Positions 1 to 5,707 of a stretch of 5,707 bases of DNA are shown in pieces. Position numbers and translations under genes: made by a program. The notes beneath the pieces are model-generated. The model worked only from the letters and a program-made list of their open reading frames with translations. It searched no databases and had not been told where the DNA came from. The stretch covers positions 1 through 5,707 of the forward strand of contig CAMDKN010000090.1 in assembly GCA_945901035.1 (NCBI GenBank). The letters run 5' to 3'. The stretch is from Gulosibacter massiliensis. Lineage in GTDB: Bacteria > Actinomycetota > Actinomycetes > Actinomycetales > Microbacteriaceae. The first letter of the stretch is position 1. Each line of letters starts with the position of its first letter.

Positions 1-12
1 GAAATCAATTCC

Positions 13-31
13 CAGCCTATCCGATAGGCTG
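13..31. terminator. Perfect 8-bp hairpin at the left edge; terminator of an upstream gene or operator over a -10 box
   Basis: Bases 13-20 pair perfectly with bases 24-31 (CAGCCTAT / ATAGGCTG) around a 3-nt CCG loop. No T-run follows on the plus strand, so this is not a textbook intrinsic terminator, although actinobacterial terminators often lack U-tracts. On the minus strand the stem is followed by a moderately T-rich stretch. An upstream gene on either strand may end just outside the window. Alternatively, the right arm contains TAGGCT (25-30), which fits the TANNNT -10 pattern, so the repeat could be an operator overlapping an rplY promoter. I see no matching -35 box. The hairpin is directly visible; its role is inferred. 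Confidence 0.45.
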
Positions 32-54
32 AAACCGAACTTCGGCGAGGGATC

Positions 55-66
55 CACGGATCCGTG
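55..66. promoter_or_regulatory. 12-bp perfect palindrome in the rplY leader
   Basis: CACGGATCCGTG reads identically on both strands. Allowing one bulged base (C54), the symmetry extends to 51-69, giving 9-bp arms. GGATCC also occurs just before it (50-55), so the hexamer is present twice, 2 bp apart. It could be a dimeric repressor site or part of a folded leader RNA. I do not recognise it as the operator of a named regulator, and chance is possible. Confidence 0.3.
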
Positions 67-131
67 ATCGACGCGGTGGGTCGACCTTGGTCCTCCTCAC
101 GCTTCCGGCGTTCGAGTTGAAACACCAACCA

Positions 132-145
132 GGGGTCACCACCCC
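132..145 (+). promoter_or_regulatory. Small leader hairpin just upstream of the rplY ribosome-binding site
   Basis: GGGGT (132-136) pairs perfectly with ACCCC (141-145) around a CACC loop and ends 2 nt before the SD-like GAAAGG. A competing pairing is possible, because GGTGG (75-79) can pair with CCACC (139-143). Two mutually exclusive pairings next to an RBS are compatible with translational control. In E. coli, L25 is known to repress its own mRNA through a leader, but that structure is not this one, so the parallel is only suggestive. Confidence 0.35.
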
Positions 146-147
146 GC

Positions 148-153
148 GAAAGG
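148..153 (+). promoter_or_regulatory. Ribosome-binding site of rplY
   Basis: GAAAGG lies 7 nt upstream of the ATG at 161. It is a partial match to the Shine-Dalgarno consensus at normal spacing and supports that start. The conserved L25 N-terminus begins immediately after it. Confidence 0.65.
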
Positions 154-160
154 CATCACC

Positions 161-775
161 ATGGCTGAACAATTTGCGCTCAAGGGCGAAGAACGCGCGT
201 CCTTCGGTAAGGGCGCGGCACGCAAGCTGCGCGCACTCGGAAACGTCCCCGCGGTCATCTACGGACACGGCGAAGACCCGCGTCACGTGATGGTGAACGC
301 ACACGAACTGAGCCTCCTCGTTCGTCACAAGAACGTGCTCATCGACCTCGACGTCAACGGCAAGAAAGAACTCGTTCTCGTCAAGGACGTTCAGAAGGAC
401 TACGTCCGTCAGATCATCGAGCACGTTGACCTCGTCATCGTCAAGAAGGGCGAGACCGTCACGGTCAACATCCCGGTCGTCATGATCGGTCACCCGTTCC
501 CCGGAACCGTCGCCATGCTCGAGCACCAGACCATCCAGGTCGAGGCCGAAGCGACGCAGATCCCCGAGCACCTCGAGGTCGACGTCACCGGAATGCTCGA
601 GCACACCCACATCTCGGCGAAAGACGTCGTAATGCCTGCCGGTGTTAAGTTGATGCTCGACGGCGAGGCGATCATCGTCGCCATCCAGGCCGTTCCGAGT
701 GCCGAGTCTCTGGGCACCGAGGCTGCACCTGTTGTCGCTGAGGCCGCACCGGCCGCTGAAGGCGCTGCCGAATAA
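161..775 (+). CDS. rplY: 50S ribosomal protein L25, long Ctc/TL5 form
   Basis: Binds 5S rRNA in the central protuberance of the large ribosomal subunit. The 204-residue product has the two-domain Ctc/TL5 layout. An N-terminal L25 barrel covers about residues 1-92, with the typical GKGAARKLR stretch and the NVPAVIYGHG segment. A C-terminal beta domain covers about 95-185. An Ala/Glu-rich, probably disordered tail runs from about 187 to the end. Short L25 proteins such as that of E. coli are about 94 residues, so the second domain is the feature of the long family, also called general stress protein Ctc in Bacillus. The start is ATG 161 with GAAAGG 7 nt upstream. Codons are strongly C-ending (AAG, GAC, ATC, GTC), as expected of a highly expressed gene. 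The TAA stop is only 2 nt before pth, so the two are almost surely co-transcribed. Stress induction cannot be judged from this sequence. Confidence 0.96.
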   Translation: MAEQFALKGEERASFGKGAARKLRALGNVPAVIYGHGEDPRHVMVNAHELSLLVRHKNVLIDLDVNGKKELVLVKDVQKDYVRQIIEHVDLVIVKKGETVTVNIPVVMIGHPFPGTVAMLEHQTIQVEAEATQIPEHLEVDVTGMLEHTHISAKDVVMPAGVKLMLDGEAIIVAIQAVPSAESLGTEAAPVVAEAAPAAEGAAE

Positions 776-777
776 TC

Positions 778-1356
778 ATGACCGATGCGTGGCTCGTAGT
801 CGGGCTGGGTAACCCGGGACCCGACTACGCCACGCATCGCCATTCCGTCGGCCACCGTGTGGTCGAGGCGCTCGCCGAACAGATCGGCGAGAAACCGAAG
901 CGCCACAAATCCATCGCGATGGTGGCCGAGGGGCGCTTTCAACCCGGCACCGACCGGGTTATTTTCGCGACGCTGTTGTGTTTCATGAATCTGTCGGGCG
1001 GTCCGATTCGCCAGTTGGCGGACTTTTTCGGAATCGACCCCGGCCACGTGGTCGTGATTCACGACGACATTGATCTGCCGTTCGACACCGTCCGCATCAA
1101 GTCGGGTGGCGGTCACGGCGGTCAAAACGGCGTGCGGTCGACAATCGCGCACATCGGCGCCGATTTCCTGCGGGTTCGCGTCGGGGTGGGTCGTCCGTCC
1201 GGTCAAAAGGACGCCGCCGTCCACGTGCTCGAACCGTTCAGCAAGGTCGAACGCGAGACGTTGCCGAACCTCGTCGCCGATGCCGCCGGTGCGGTCGAGT
1301 CGATCGTTCTCGAGGGGCTTGCCAAGGCGCAACTGCGGTACCACTCGCCCGCTTGA
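778..1356 (+). CDS. pth: Peptidyl-tRNA hydrolase (Pth, bacterial type 1)
   Basis: Cytoplasmic enzyme that cleaves the ester bond of peptidyl-tRNA dropped by stalled ribosomes, releasing tRNA for reuse. The 192-residue length is normal for the family. Visible landmarks are VVGLGNPG (7-14, with N12), RH at 21-22 (catalytic H22, matching E. coli H20), FMNLSG (69-74, with N71), HDDIDL (95-100, with D96 matching E. coli D93), GGGHGGQNG (110-118, with N117) and RVGVGRP (134-140). Two normally conserved positions differ: the Asn after the catalytic His is S23, and the His of the GGHNG motif is Q116. The main catalytic Asn, His and Asp are present, so activity is expected. The ATG lies 2 nt after the rplY stop. 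The nearest SD-like GAAGG (758-762) is 15 nt away, which suggests translation by termination-reinitiation from rplY. Pairing with rplY just before mfd is a common actinobacterial order. Confidence 0.95.
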   Translation: MTDAWLVVGLGNPGPDYATHRHSVGHRVVEALAEQIGEKPKRHKSIAMVAEGRFQPGTDRVIFATLLCFMNLSGGPIRQLADFFGIDPGHVVVIHDDIDLPFDTVRIKSGGGHGGQNGVRSTIAHIGADFLRVRVGVGRPSGQKDAAVHVLEPFSKVERETLPNLVADAAGAVESIVLEGLAKAQLRYHSPA

Positions 1357-1370
1357 TTTTCGCCCCGCCG

Positions 1371-1376
1371 TAGACT
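1371..1376 (+). promoter_or_regulatory. Probable -10 element of a leaderless mfd promoter
   Basis: TAGACT matches the actinobacterial TANNNT -10 pattern. It lies in the 26-nt pth-mfd gap, and 6 nt separate it from the GTG at 1383, so transcription would begin at or next to the start codon. Leaderless mRNAs with this arrangement are common in actinobacteria. No convincing -35 box is seen at 16-18 bp spacing; TTGATT at 1353-1358 is only 12 bp upstream, which is too close. Confidence 0.55.
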
Positions 1377-1382
1377 GTCGAG

Positions 1383-4300
1383 GTGAGTCTTCGGGGAGTG
1401 GCATCGGTGTTGGCGGATGCGGCGAACGAACTTCGAGGGCCCGCACTTTCGCTGGAAGACGGTGCCCGTGCGCCGCTGATTGCCGCGATGTGCCGCGAGC
1501 CGAAAATCGTGCTGCTTGTTACCGCAACGGGGAACGAAGCCCAATCCCTCGCCGAGTCTCTGACCACCTGGGGTGTTCAGACCCTCATTTTTCCGTCGTG
1601 GGAGACCCTTCCCCACGAACGCCTGAGTCCCTCGAGCGAGACCATCGCCACCCGAATCGCCACGCTGCGGGCGCTTCGGACGTGGAACGGCATCGACAGC
1701 CTCGTCGTCATCGCGAGCGTGCGTGCCGCCTTGCAGCCTCTCGCCGCTGACCTGGGGGATCGACCGATTCTGTCCATTGCGGTCGGCGATCGGCGCGACC
1801 TGCTCGGGGTTTCTCGTTCCCTCGTCGAACTGGGATACCAGCGCGTCGACCTGGTGTCGCGCCGAGGTGAAGTGGCCGTCCGCGGTGGAATTCTCGATGT
1901 GTTCCCGCCACTCGCGCCGCACCCCGTGCGCATCGATTTCTTCGGCGACGACATCGACGAAATCCGCGAGTTCGCGGTGGCCGACCAGCGTTCGCTCGGT
2001 CCCGTGAAATCGGTCGAGATTACGCCCGTGCGAGAAATCGCCCTGACCGCCGAGGTGCGGGCCAAGGCGCGGAAACTGGCGGACACGATTCCGGCACTGC
2101 GGTCGTTGGCCGAACCGATTGCCGAGGGCATCGCCGTCACCGGCATGGAGTCGCTGCTGCCCGTCCTCGTCGACGAGGTCATTCCGCTGATGGAGTATTT
2201 CCCCGAAACGGCGACCGTTGTGGTGGTCGGGCCCGACCGGGTTCGCGCCCGCGCCGAGAGCCTGCGGGTCACCAACCTCGAGTTTCTCGCCGCCGCCTGG
2301 AACCAGGTCGGAGATGGCGGGCTCGTCCCGATTAATGTCGACAAGGCCGACTTCGTCGACTACGACCAGTTCCGCGACGACGTCGGTCGGCGCGACTTTT
2401 TCACCATGACGGCGCTGAATTCGGGGCTCGAGGAACGGGTTGAGTCCAAGCCGATTCCATCGTTCATCGGTGACCCGGATGGTGCCGTAACGTTCGTCGG
2501 GGAACGCCTTGCCGTCAAGGGAATCGTGGTCGTTGTCGCGGCGGGGCACGGAACGCTCGACCGCGCCCGCGACCTACTCTCCGAAGCCGGGCTCGCCGCT
2601 CGACCCGTCGAATTCGTTCCCGACAACCCCGAAACCGGCGTCGCTTATCTGGTCCAGGGGTCGATCGATCACGGAGTGGAAATCGTCGACGCGTCACTGA
2701 CCGTCATGAGCGAAGCCGAATTCTTCGGTCGTCGCGAGACGCGAGGCGCACGCGACTCGACGCGACTTGCGTCCAAGCGCACGACGACGGTCGACCCGCT
2801 GCAGTTGACGAAGGGCGACTTCGTCGTGCACGAGACGCACGGAATCGGGCGGTTCCTCGAACTGGTCGAGCGCGAGATCGTGCTGTCGGCGAAAACCCGG
2901 CAGAAAGCACTGCGGGAATACCTCGTGCTGGAGTACGCGCCGAGCAAACGCGGATTCCCCGGCGACAAGTTGTACGTTCCGACGGATCAGTTGGGGCTCG
3001 TGTCGCGGTACGTCGGCGGCGAAGATCCGAGCCTGTCCAAAATGGGTGGGTCGGACTGGTCCGCGACCAAGGGCCGCGCGCGCAAGGCGGTTCGCGACAT
3101 CGCCGTCGGACTCGTCAAGTTGTATGCCGCCCGCGCCGCGAGCCGCGGTTTCGCGTTCCCGCCCGACACCCCGTGGCAACGCGAGCTCGAAGACGCGTTT
3201 CCGTATCACGAGACGCCCGACCAGTTGACGACGATCGACGAGGTGAAACGGGACATGGAGAGCGAAGTCCCGATGGATCGGCTGCTCGCGGGGGACGTCG
3301 GGTTCGGCAAGACCGAGGTCGCGGTTCGCGCCGCGTTCAAAGCGGTGATGGCGGGCAAGCAGGTCGCGATTATCGCGCCGACGACACTTCTGGTTCGCCA
3401 GCACACTGAAACCTTCCGTGAGCGATTCGCGGGATTCCCCGTGAAACTCGCTCCGCTGTCAAGGTTCCAGACCGACGCGGAGGCAAAGCACACGCTCGCG
3501 TCACTCGCTGACGGGTCGCTCGACGTGGTCATCGGAACACACCGGTTGTTGTCGAAGGGGATTTCGTTCAAAGACCTGGGGCTCGTCGTCATCGATGAAG
3601 AACAGCGGTTCGGCGTCGAACACAAAGAGACCCTCAAACAACTCAAGACCAACGTCGACGTTCTGTCGATGAGCGCGACCCCGATTCCGCGAACTCTCGA
3701 GATGGCCATCGCGGGTATTCGCGAGATGTCGACCCTCGCGACCCCGCCGGAGGAACGACACCCTGTGCTGACGTATGTCGGCCAGTATTCGGACGAACAG
3801 GTCGCCGCCGCCATCAAACGCGAGATGTTGCGCGAAGGACAGGTGTTCTACGTCCACAATCGCGTGTCGACGATTCCGGGGGTCGCCGCGCGTCTCGCGG
3901 AACTCGTGCCCGACGCGCGCATCGCAGTCGCCCACGGGAAACTGTCCGAAGCGGCCCTCGAAAAGGTCATGGTCGACTTCTGGGAGCGCCGATTCGACGT
4001 GCTCGTGTCGACCACCATCGTCGAAACGGGACTCGACATCCCCAACGCGAATACGCTCATCATCGATCGCGCCGACAAATACGGTCTGAGCCAGTTGCAC
4101 CAATTGCGCGGTCGCGTCGGCCGTTCGCGCGAGAGGGCGTATGCCTATTTCTTGTACGACCGTGACCACGAACTGAGCGAGACCGCGTACGAGCGGCTCA
4201 AGACCATCGCCCAGAACTCGGATCTCGGTGGGGGAATGGCGATTGCGCTCAAGGACCTCGAACTGCGCGGAGCCGGCAACCTGCTGGGTGGCGAACAGGC

Positions 4301-4841
4301 TGGACATATCGCGGGAGTCGGCTTCGACCTGTATCTGCGCATGATCGCCGAAGCCGTCGGCGAATTCAAGGGCGACGAAGCACCCGAATCGAACGACCTG
4401 CGACTGGAAATTCCGGTCGATGCCCGAATCCCCGAGGACTACATCGAGAGTGAACGGCTGCGGCTCGAGGCGTACCAAAAACTGTCCGCCGCCTCGTTCC
4501 CGTCGGCCGCCCCCGATGCCATCGACGTCGAGCTCGACGAGATGCGCGATCGCTACGGCGAGCCGCCCGACCAGGTTCAGACGCTCGCGTCGGTTGCGCG
4601 GCTGCGTCGTCGCATCGCCGAACTGGGCATCACCGAGATGGTCACCGCGGGGTCGAACCTGCGCGTGGCGGGGGTTGACCTGCCCGATTCGCGACAAACG
4701 CGGCTCGTGCGGTTGTACACGGGCGCACGGTACGTGTCGGCGATGTCGGCCTGCCTCGTTCCGATGCCGAACCGCGACGGCGACGACCTGGTCGAATGGG
4801 TGCGCGATGTGGTCGAGGCGATTTATGGTGAAACCGCATGA
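1383..4841 (+). CDS. mfd: Transcription-repair coupling factor Mfd
   Basis: ATP-driven DNA translocase that removes RNA polymerase stalled at lesions and recruits UvrA for nucleotide excision repair. At 1152 residues it is full length (E. coli 1148). The UvrB-like N-terminal module carries FPSWETLPHERLSPS (from about 70) and the UvrA-binding segment, where R167, R183 and F187 match E. coli R165, R181 and F185. Its ATP site is degenerate, as usual. The CarD-like RNAP-interacting domain spans about 476-555. The RecG-like motor has Walker A GDVGFGKT (637-644), motif Ia APTT (665-668), DEEQ (738-741), SAT (764-766), ETGLDIP (881-887) and QLRGRVGRS (907-915). The TRG element LELRGAGN ends near 966, and the C-terminal autoinhibitory domain follows from about 990. 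The start is uncertain: GTG 1383 fits a leaderless transcript, while GTG 1407 has GGGGAG (1393-1398) 8 nt upstream. The later start removes only 8 non-conserved residues. Confidence 0.97.
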   Translation: MSLRGVASVLADAANELRGPALSLEDGARAPLIAAMCREPKIVLLVTATGNEAQSLAESLTTWGVQTLIFPSWETLPHERLSPSSETIATRIATLRALRTWNGIDSLVVIASVRAALQPLAADLGDRPILSIAVGDRRDLLGVSRSLVELGYQRVDLVSRRGEVAVRGGILDVFPPLAPHPVRIDFFGDDIDEIREFAVADQRSLGPVKSVEITPVREIALTAEVRAKARKLADTIPALRSLAEPIAEGIAVTGMESLLPVLVDEVIPLMEYFPETATVVVVGPDRVRARAESLRVTNLEFLAAAWNQVGDGGLVPINVDKADFVDYDQFRDDVGRRDFFTMTALNSGLEERVESKPIPSFIGDPDGAVTFVGERLAVKGIVVVVAAGHGTLDRARDLLSEAGLAARPVEFVPDNPETGVAYLVQGSIDHGVEIVDASLTVMSEAEFFGRRETRGARDSTRLASKRTTTVDPLQLTKGDFVVHETHGIGRFLELVEREIVLSAKTRQKALREYLVLEYAPSKRGFPGDKLYVPTDQLGLVSRYVGGEDPSLSKMGGSDWSATKGRARKAVRDIAVGLVKLYAARAASRGFAFPPDTPWQRELEDAFPYHETPDQLTTIDEVKRDMESEVPMDRLLAGDVGFGKTEVAVRAAFKAVMAGKQVAIIAPTTLLVRQHTETFRERFAGFPVKLAPLSRFQTDAEAKHTLASLADGSLDVVIGTHRLLSKGISFKDLGLVVIDEEQRFGVEHKETLKQLKTNVDVLSMSATPIPRTLEMAIAGIREMSTLATPPEERHPVLTYVGQYSDEQVAAAIKREMLREGQVFYVHNRVSTIPGVAARLAELVPDARIAVAHGKLSEAALEKVMVDFWERRFDVLVSTTIVETGLDIPNANTLIIDRADKYGLSQLHQLRGRVGRSRERAYAYFLYDRDHELSETAYERLKTIAQNSDLGGGMAIALKDLELRGAGNLLGGEQAGHIAGVGFDLYLRMIAEAVGEFKGDEAPESNDLRLEIPVDARIPEDYIESERLRLEAYQKLSAASFPSAAPDAIDVELDEMRDRYGEPPDQVQTLASVARLRRRIAELGITEMVTAGSNLRVAGVDLPDSRQTRLVRLYTGARYVSAMSACLVPMPNRDGDDLVEWVRDVVEAIYGETA
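4827..4831 (+). promoter_or_regulatory. Ribosome-binding site of mazG inside the end of mfd
   Basis: GGTGA lies 6 nt before the ATG at 4838, inside the last mfd codons. With the ATGA start/stop overlap it supports this start and suggests translational coupling. Confidence 0.5.
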
Positions 4842-5482
4842 GCGAATCCGAACACCCCGAACTCGACGCCCTCATCGCCGTGATGGCGAGGCTGCGCGGC
4901 AAGGACGGCTGCGCGTGGGATCGCGAACAGACACACGAGACGTTGATCAAGTACCTGATCGAAGAGAGCCACGAGTTCATCGACGCCGTCGAATCGGGTG
5001 ACCGAACGCACATGATCGAGGAACTCGGGGACGTGCTGTACCAGGTGTTGTTTCACGCCGATTTGGGTAGCGCCCATCCCGACCGCCCGTTCGACATCGA
5101 GGACGTCGCCCGCGTCGCCCGCGACAAGATGGTGGGACGCCACCCGCACGTGTTCGGGGATGTCAGCGCGGATACGGCCGACGAGGTCGTTGCCAACTGG
5201 GAGAAGTGGAAGGCCGCCGAGAAGCCCGAACGGACGTCCGGGTTCGAGGGGTTGCCGAAGGGACTTCCGGCCCTTTCGCTGGCCGACAAGGTCATCGGCA
5301 AGTTGACGAACCAGCCGACACCATCCGACCTGGTCGACGAGACGACCACGACCGACGAACTGGGTGACCTGCTCGTCGCGATTGTCGCCGCCGCCAAAGC
5401 GAACGGGCTCGATGCCGAAGGTGCCGTGCGGTCCGCCGTCCGCCGCCTGATCACCGACGCCGAGGCGGAAACGAAAGACTAG
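4838..5482 (+). CDS. mazG: MazG-family nucleoside triphosphate pyrophosphohydrolase
   Basis: Predicted to hydrolyse NTPs or dNTPs, including damaged or non-canonical ones, to the monophosphate and pyrophosphate. The all-alpha MazG domain covers about residues 6-130. The Mg-binding acidic set is complete: EESHE (42-46) and ELGD (62-65). Also present are the CAWD lead-in (25-28; usually CPWD), QVLFHAD (69-75), KMVGRHPHVFGD (97-108) and the NWEKWKAAEK helix (120-129). E. coli MazG has about 263 residues and two MazG repeats; here, at 214 residues, the second half is reduced. It keeps LPALSLADK (143-151) and an ELGD (174-177) but has no EExxE helix and no C-terminal KFxRRF-like end, so probably only the N-terminal site is catalytic. 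I recall short forms like this from Microbacteriaceae. ATG 4838 overlaps the mfd stop by 4 nt (ATGA), so the two are probably coupled. The TAG stop overlaps the stop of the opposing gene. Confidence 0.92.
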   Translation: MSESEHPELDALIAVMARLRGKDGCAWDREQTHETLIKYLIEESHEFIDAVESGDRTHMIEELGDVLYQVLFHADLGSAHPDRPFDIEDVARVARDKMVGRHPHVFGDVSADTADEVVANWEKWKAAEKPERTSGFEGLPKGLPALSLADKVIGKLTNQPTPSDLVDETTTTDELGDLLVAIVAAAKANGLDAEGAVRSAVRRLITDAEAETKD

Positions 5483-5707
5483 GCGCGTCGCCCGCGAAGG
5501 CGAATCGGGACCAGAATCGCGGTCGCGAGAGCCACGAACAGTGCCTGACCGAGGATGCCGGCGGTGTAACCCGAGGTCGACTGGTCGATGACGTCGCGCG
5601 GGGCGCGGTCACCGTCGAGCGTGGGATACGGCGTGCCGAACTCGGCGATGTTTGCACACTCGTCGATGACGATGTCGGTTTGAATCGGAAATTGCATCCC
5701 GCGCACG
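5479..5707 (-). CDS. Unrecognised membrane protein, C-terminal fragment (runs off the right edge)
   Basis: The frame is open from the window edge to a TAG at 5479-5481, giving at least 75 residues of C-terminus. About 45 polar, acidic residues with one Cys (DECANIAEFGTPYPTLDGD region) precede one clear hydrophobic helix (about 20 residues, GILGQALFVALATAILVPI), followed by a basic tail, RLRGRRA. By the positive-inside rule the tail is cytoplasmic and the acidic part is outside, so this looks like the last extracellular loop and last helix of a larger membrane protein. I recognise no family. An internal ATG at 5697-5695 would give a 72-residue single-pass protein, but no spaced SD precedes it, so continuation beyond the window is more likely. 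The gene converges on mazG with a 4-nt overlap. In many actinobacteria eno follows mazG; here it does not follow directly. Confidence 0.6.
   Translation of the reverse strand, partial: VRGMQFPIQTDIVIDECANIAEFGTPYPTLDGDRAPRDVIDQSTSGYTAGILGQALFVALATAILVPIRLRGRRA

Noticed and set aside
79..86. GGTCGACC 8-bp palindrome in the leader
   Set aside because: GTCGAC-type palindromes recur throughout this GC-rich window within coding sequence, so it is not informative alone.
101..130. GTTCGAGT resembling a tRNA T-arm
   Set aside because: No acceptor stem, anticodon arm or D-arm can be assembled around it.
87..290. Small plus-strand ORF starting in the rplY leader
   Set aside because: TTG start without a good SD; it mostly overlaps rplY in another frame, and the product is Arg/Ser-rich without features.
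490..1446. Minus-strand open frame of 318 codons antisense to rplY and pth
   Set aside because: It runs opposite clear rplY and pth coding sequence. Its product is low-complexity, His/Asp/Arg-rich and has no recognisable motif. Long antisense frames are expected in GC-rich DNA with few stop codons.
1203..2549. Minus-strand open frame of 448 codons antisense to mfd
   Set aside because: It mirrors the codon bias of mfd, has no domain I recognise and overlaps conserved UvrB-like sequence of mfd throughout.
3501..4697. Minus-strand open frame of 398 codons antisense to the mfd motor domain
   Set aside because: The opposite strand encodes unmistakable helicase motifs. The antisense product looks like a composition artefact.
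4420..5001. Plus-strand 193-codon frame across the mfd-mazG junction
   Set aside because: Arg/Pro/Ser-rich out-of-frame reading of two conserved genes, so a shadow.
5488..5503. Hairpin TCGCC / GGCGA after mazG as an intrinsic terminator
   Set aside because: The stem is only 5 bp, no T-run follows, and it lies within the coding C-terminus of the opposing gene. Too weak to annotate.

Overview
The window is a compact block of housekeeping genes. It most likely comes from a high-GC actinobacterium, probably near the Microbacteriaceae; that placement rests on gene order and protein character and no database was searched. Pointers are the long Ctc-type L25 protein, the order rplY-pth-mfd-mazG, an actinobacterial-style RNAP-interacting domain in Mfd, a short MazG with a reduced second half, and codon usage rich in G/C at third positions.

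Layout. Bases 1-160 are a non-coding leader that holds a perfect 8-bp hairpin near the left edge, a 12-bp palindrome, a small hairpin and a Shine-Dalgarno-like site. Four plus-strand genes follow almost without gaps: rplY/ctc (161-775), pth (778-1356, 2-nt gap), mfd (1383-4841, 26-nt gap containing a probable -10 element) and mazG (4838-5482, ATGA overlap with mfd). On the minus strand, the C-terminal end of an unrecognised membrane protein (5479 to the right edge) converges on mazG. The two stop codons share one CTAG.

How the genes fit together. rplY and pth serve translation: a 5S rRNA-binding ribosomal protein, and the hydrolase that recycles peptidyl-tRNA. mfd couples transcription to nucleotide excision repair. 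mazG removes non-canonical or damaged nucleoside triphosphates. The spacing suggests one co-transcribed unit with a second, internal promoter just before mfd, where a TAGACT box sits correctly for a leaderless GTG start.

No new defence, mobile or biosynthetic system is visible. The points worth a second look are modest: structure in the rplY leader, the leaderless-versus-SD start question for mfd, substitutions at conserved Pth positions, the reduced MazG C-terminal half, and the convergent CTAG junction with no evident terminator.
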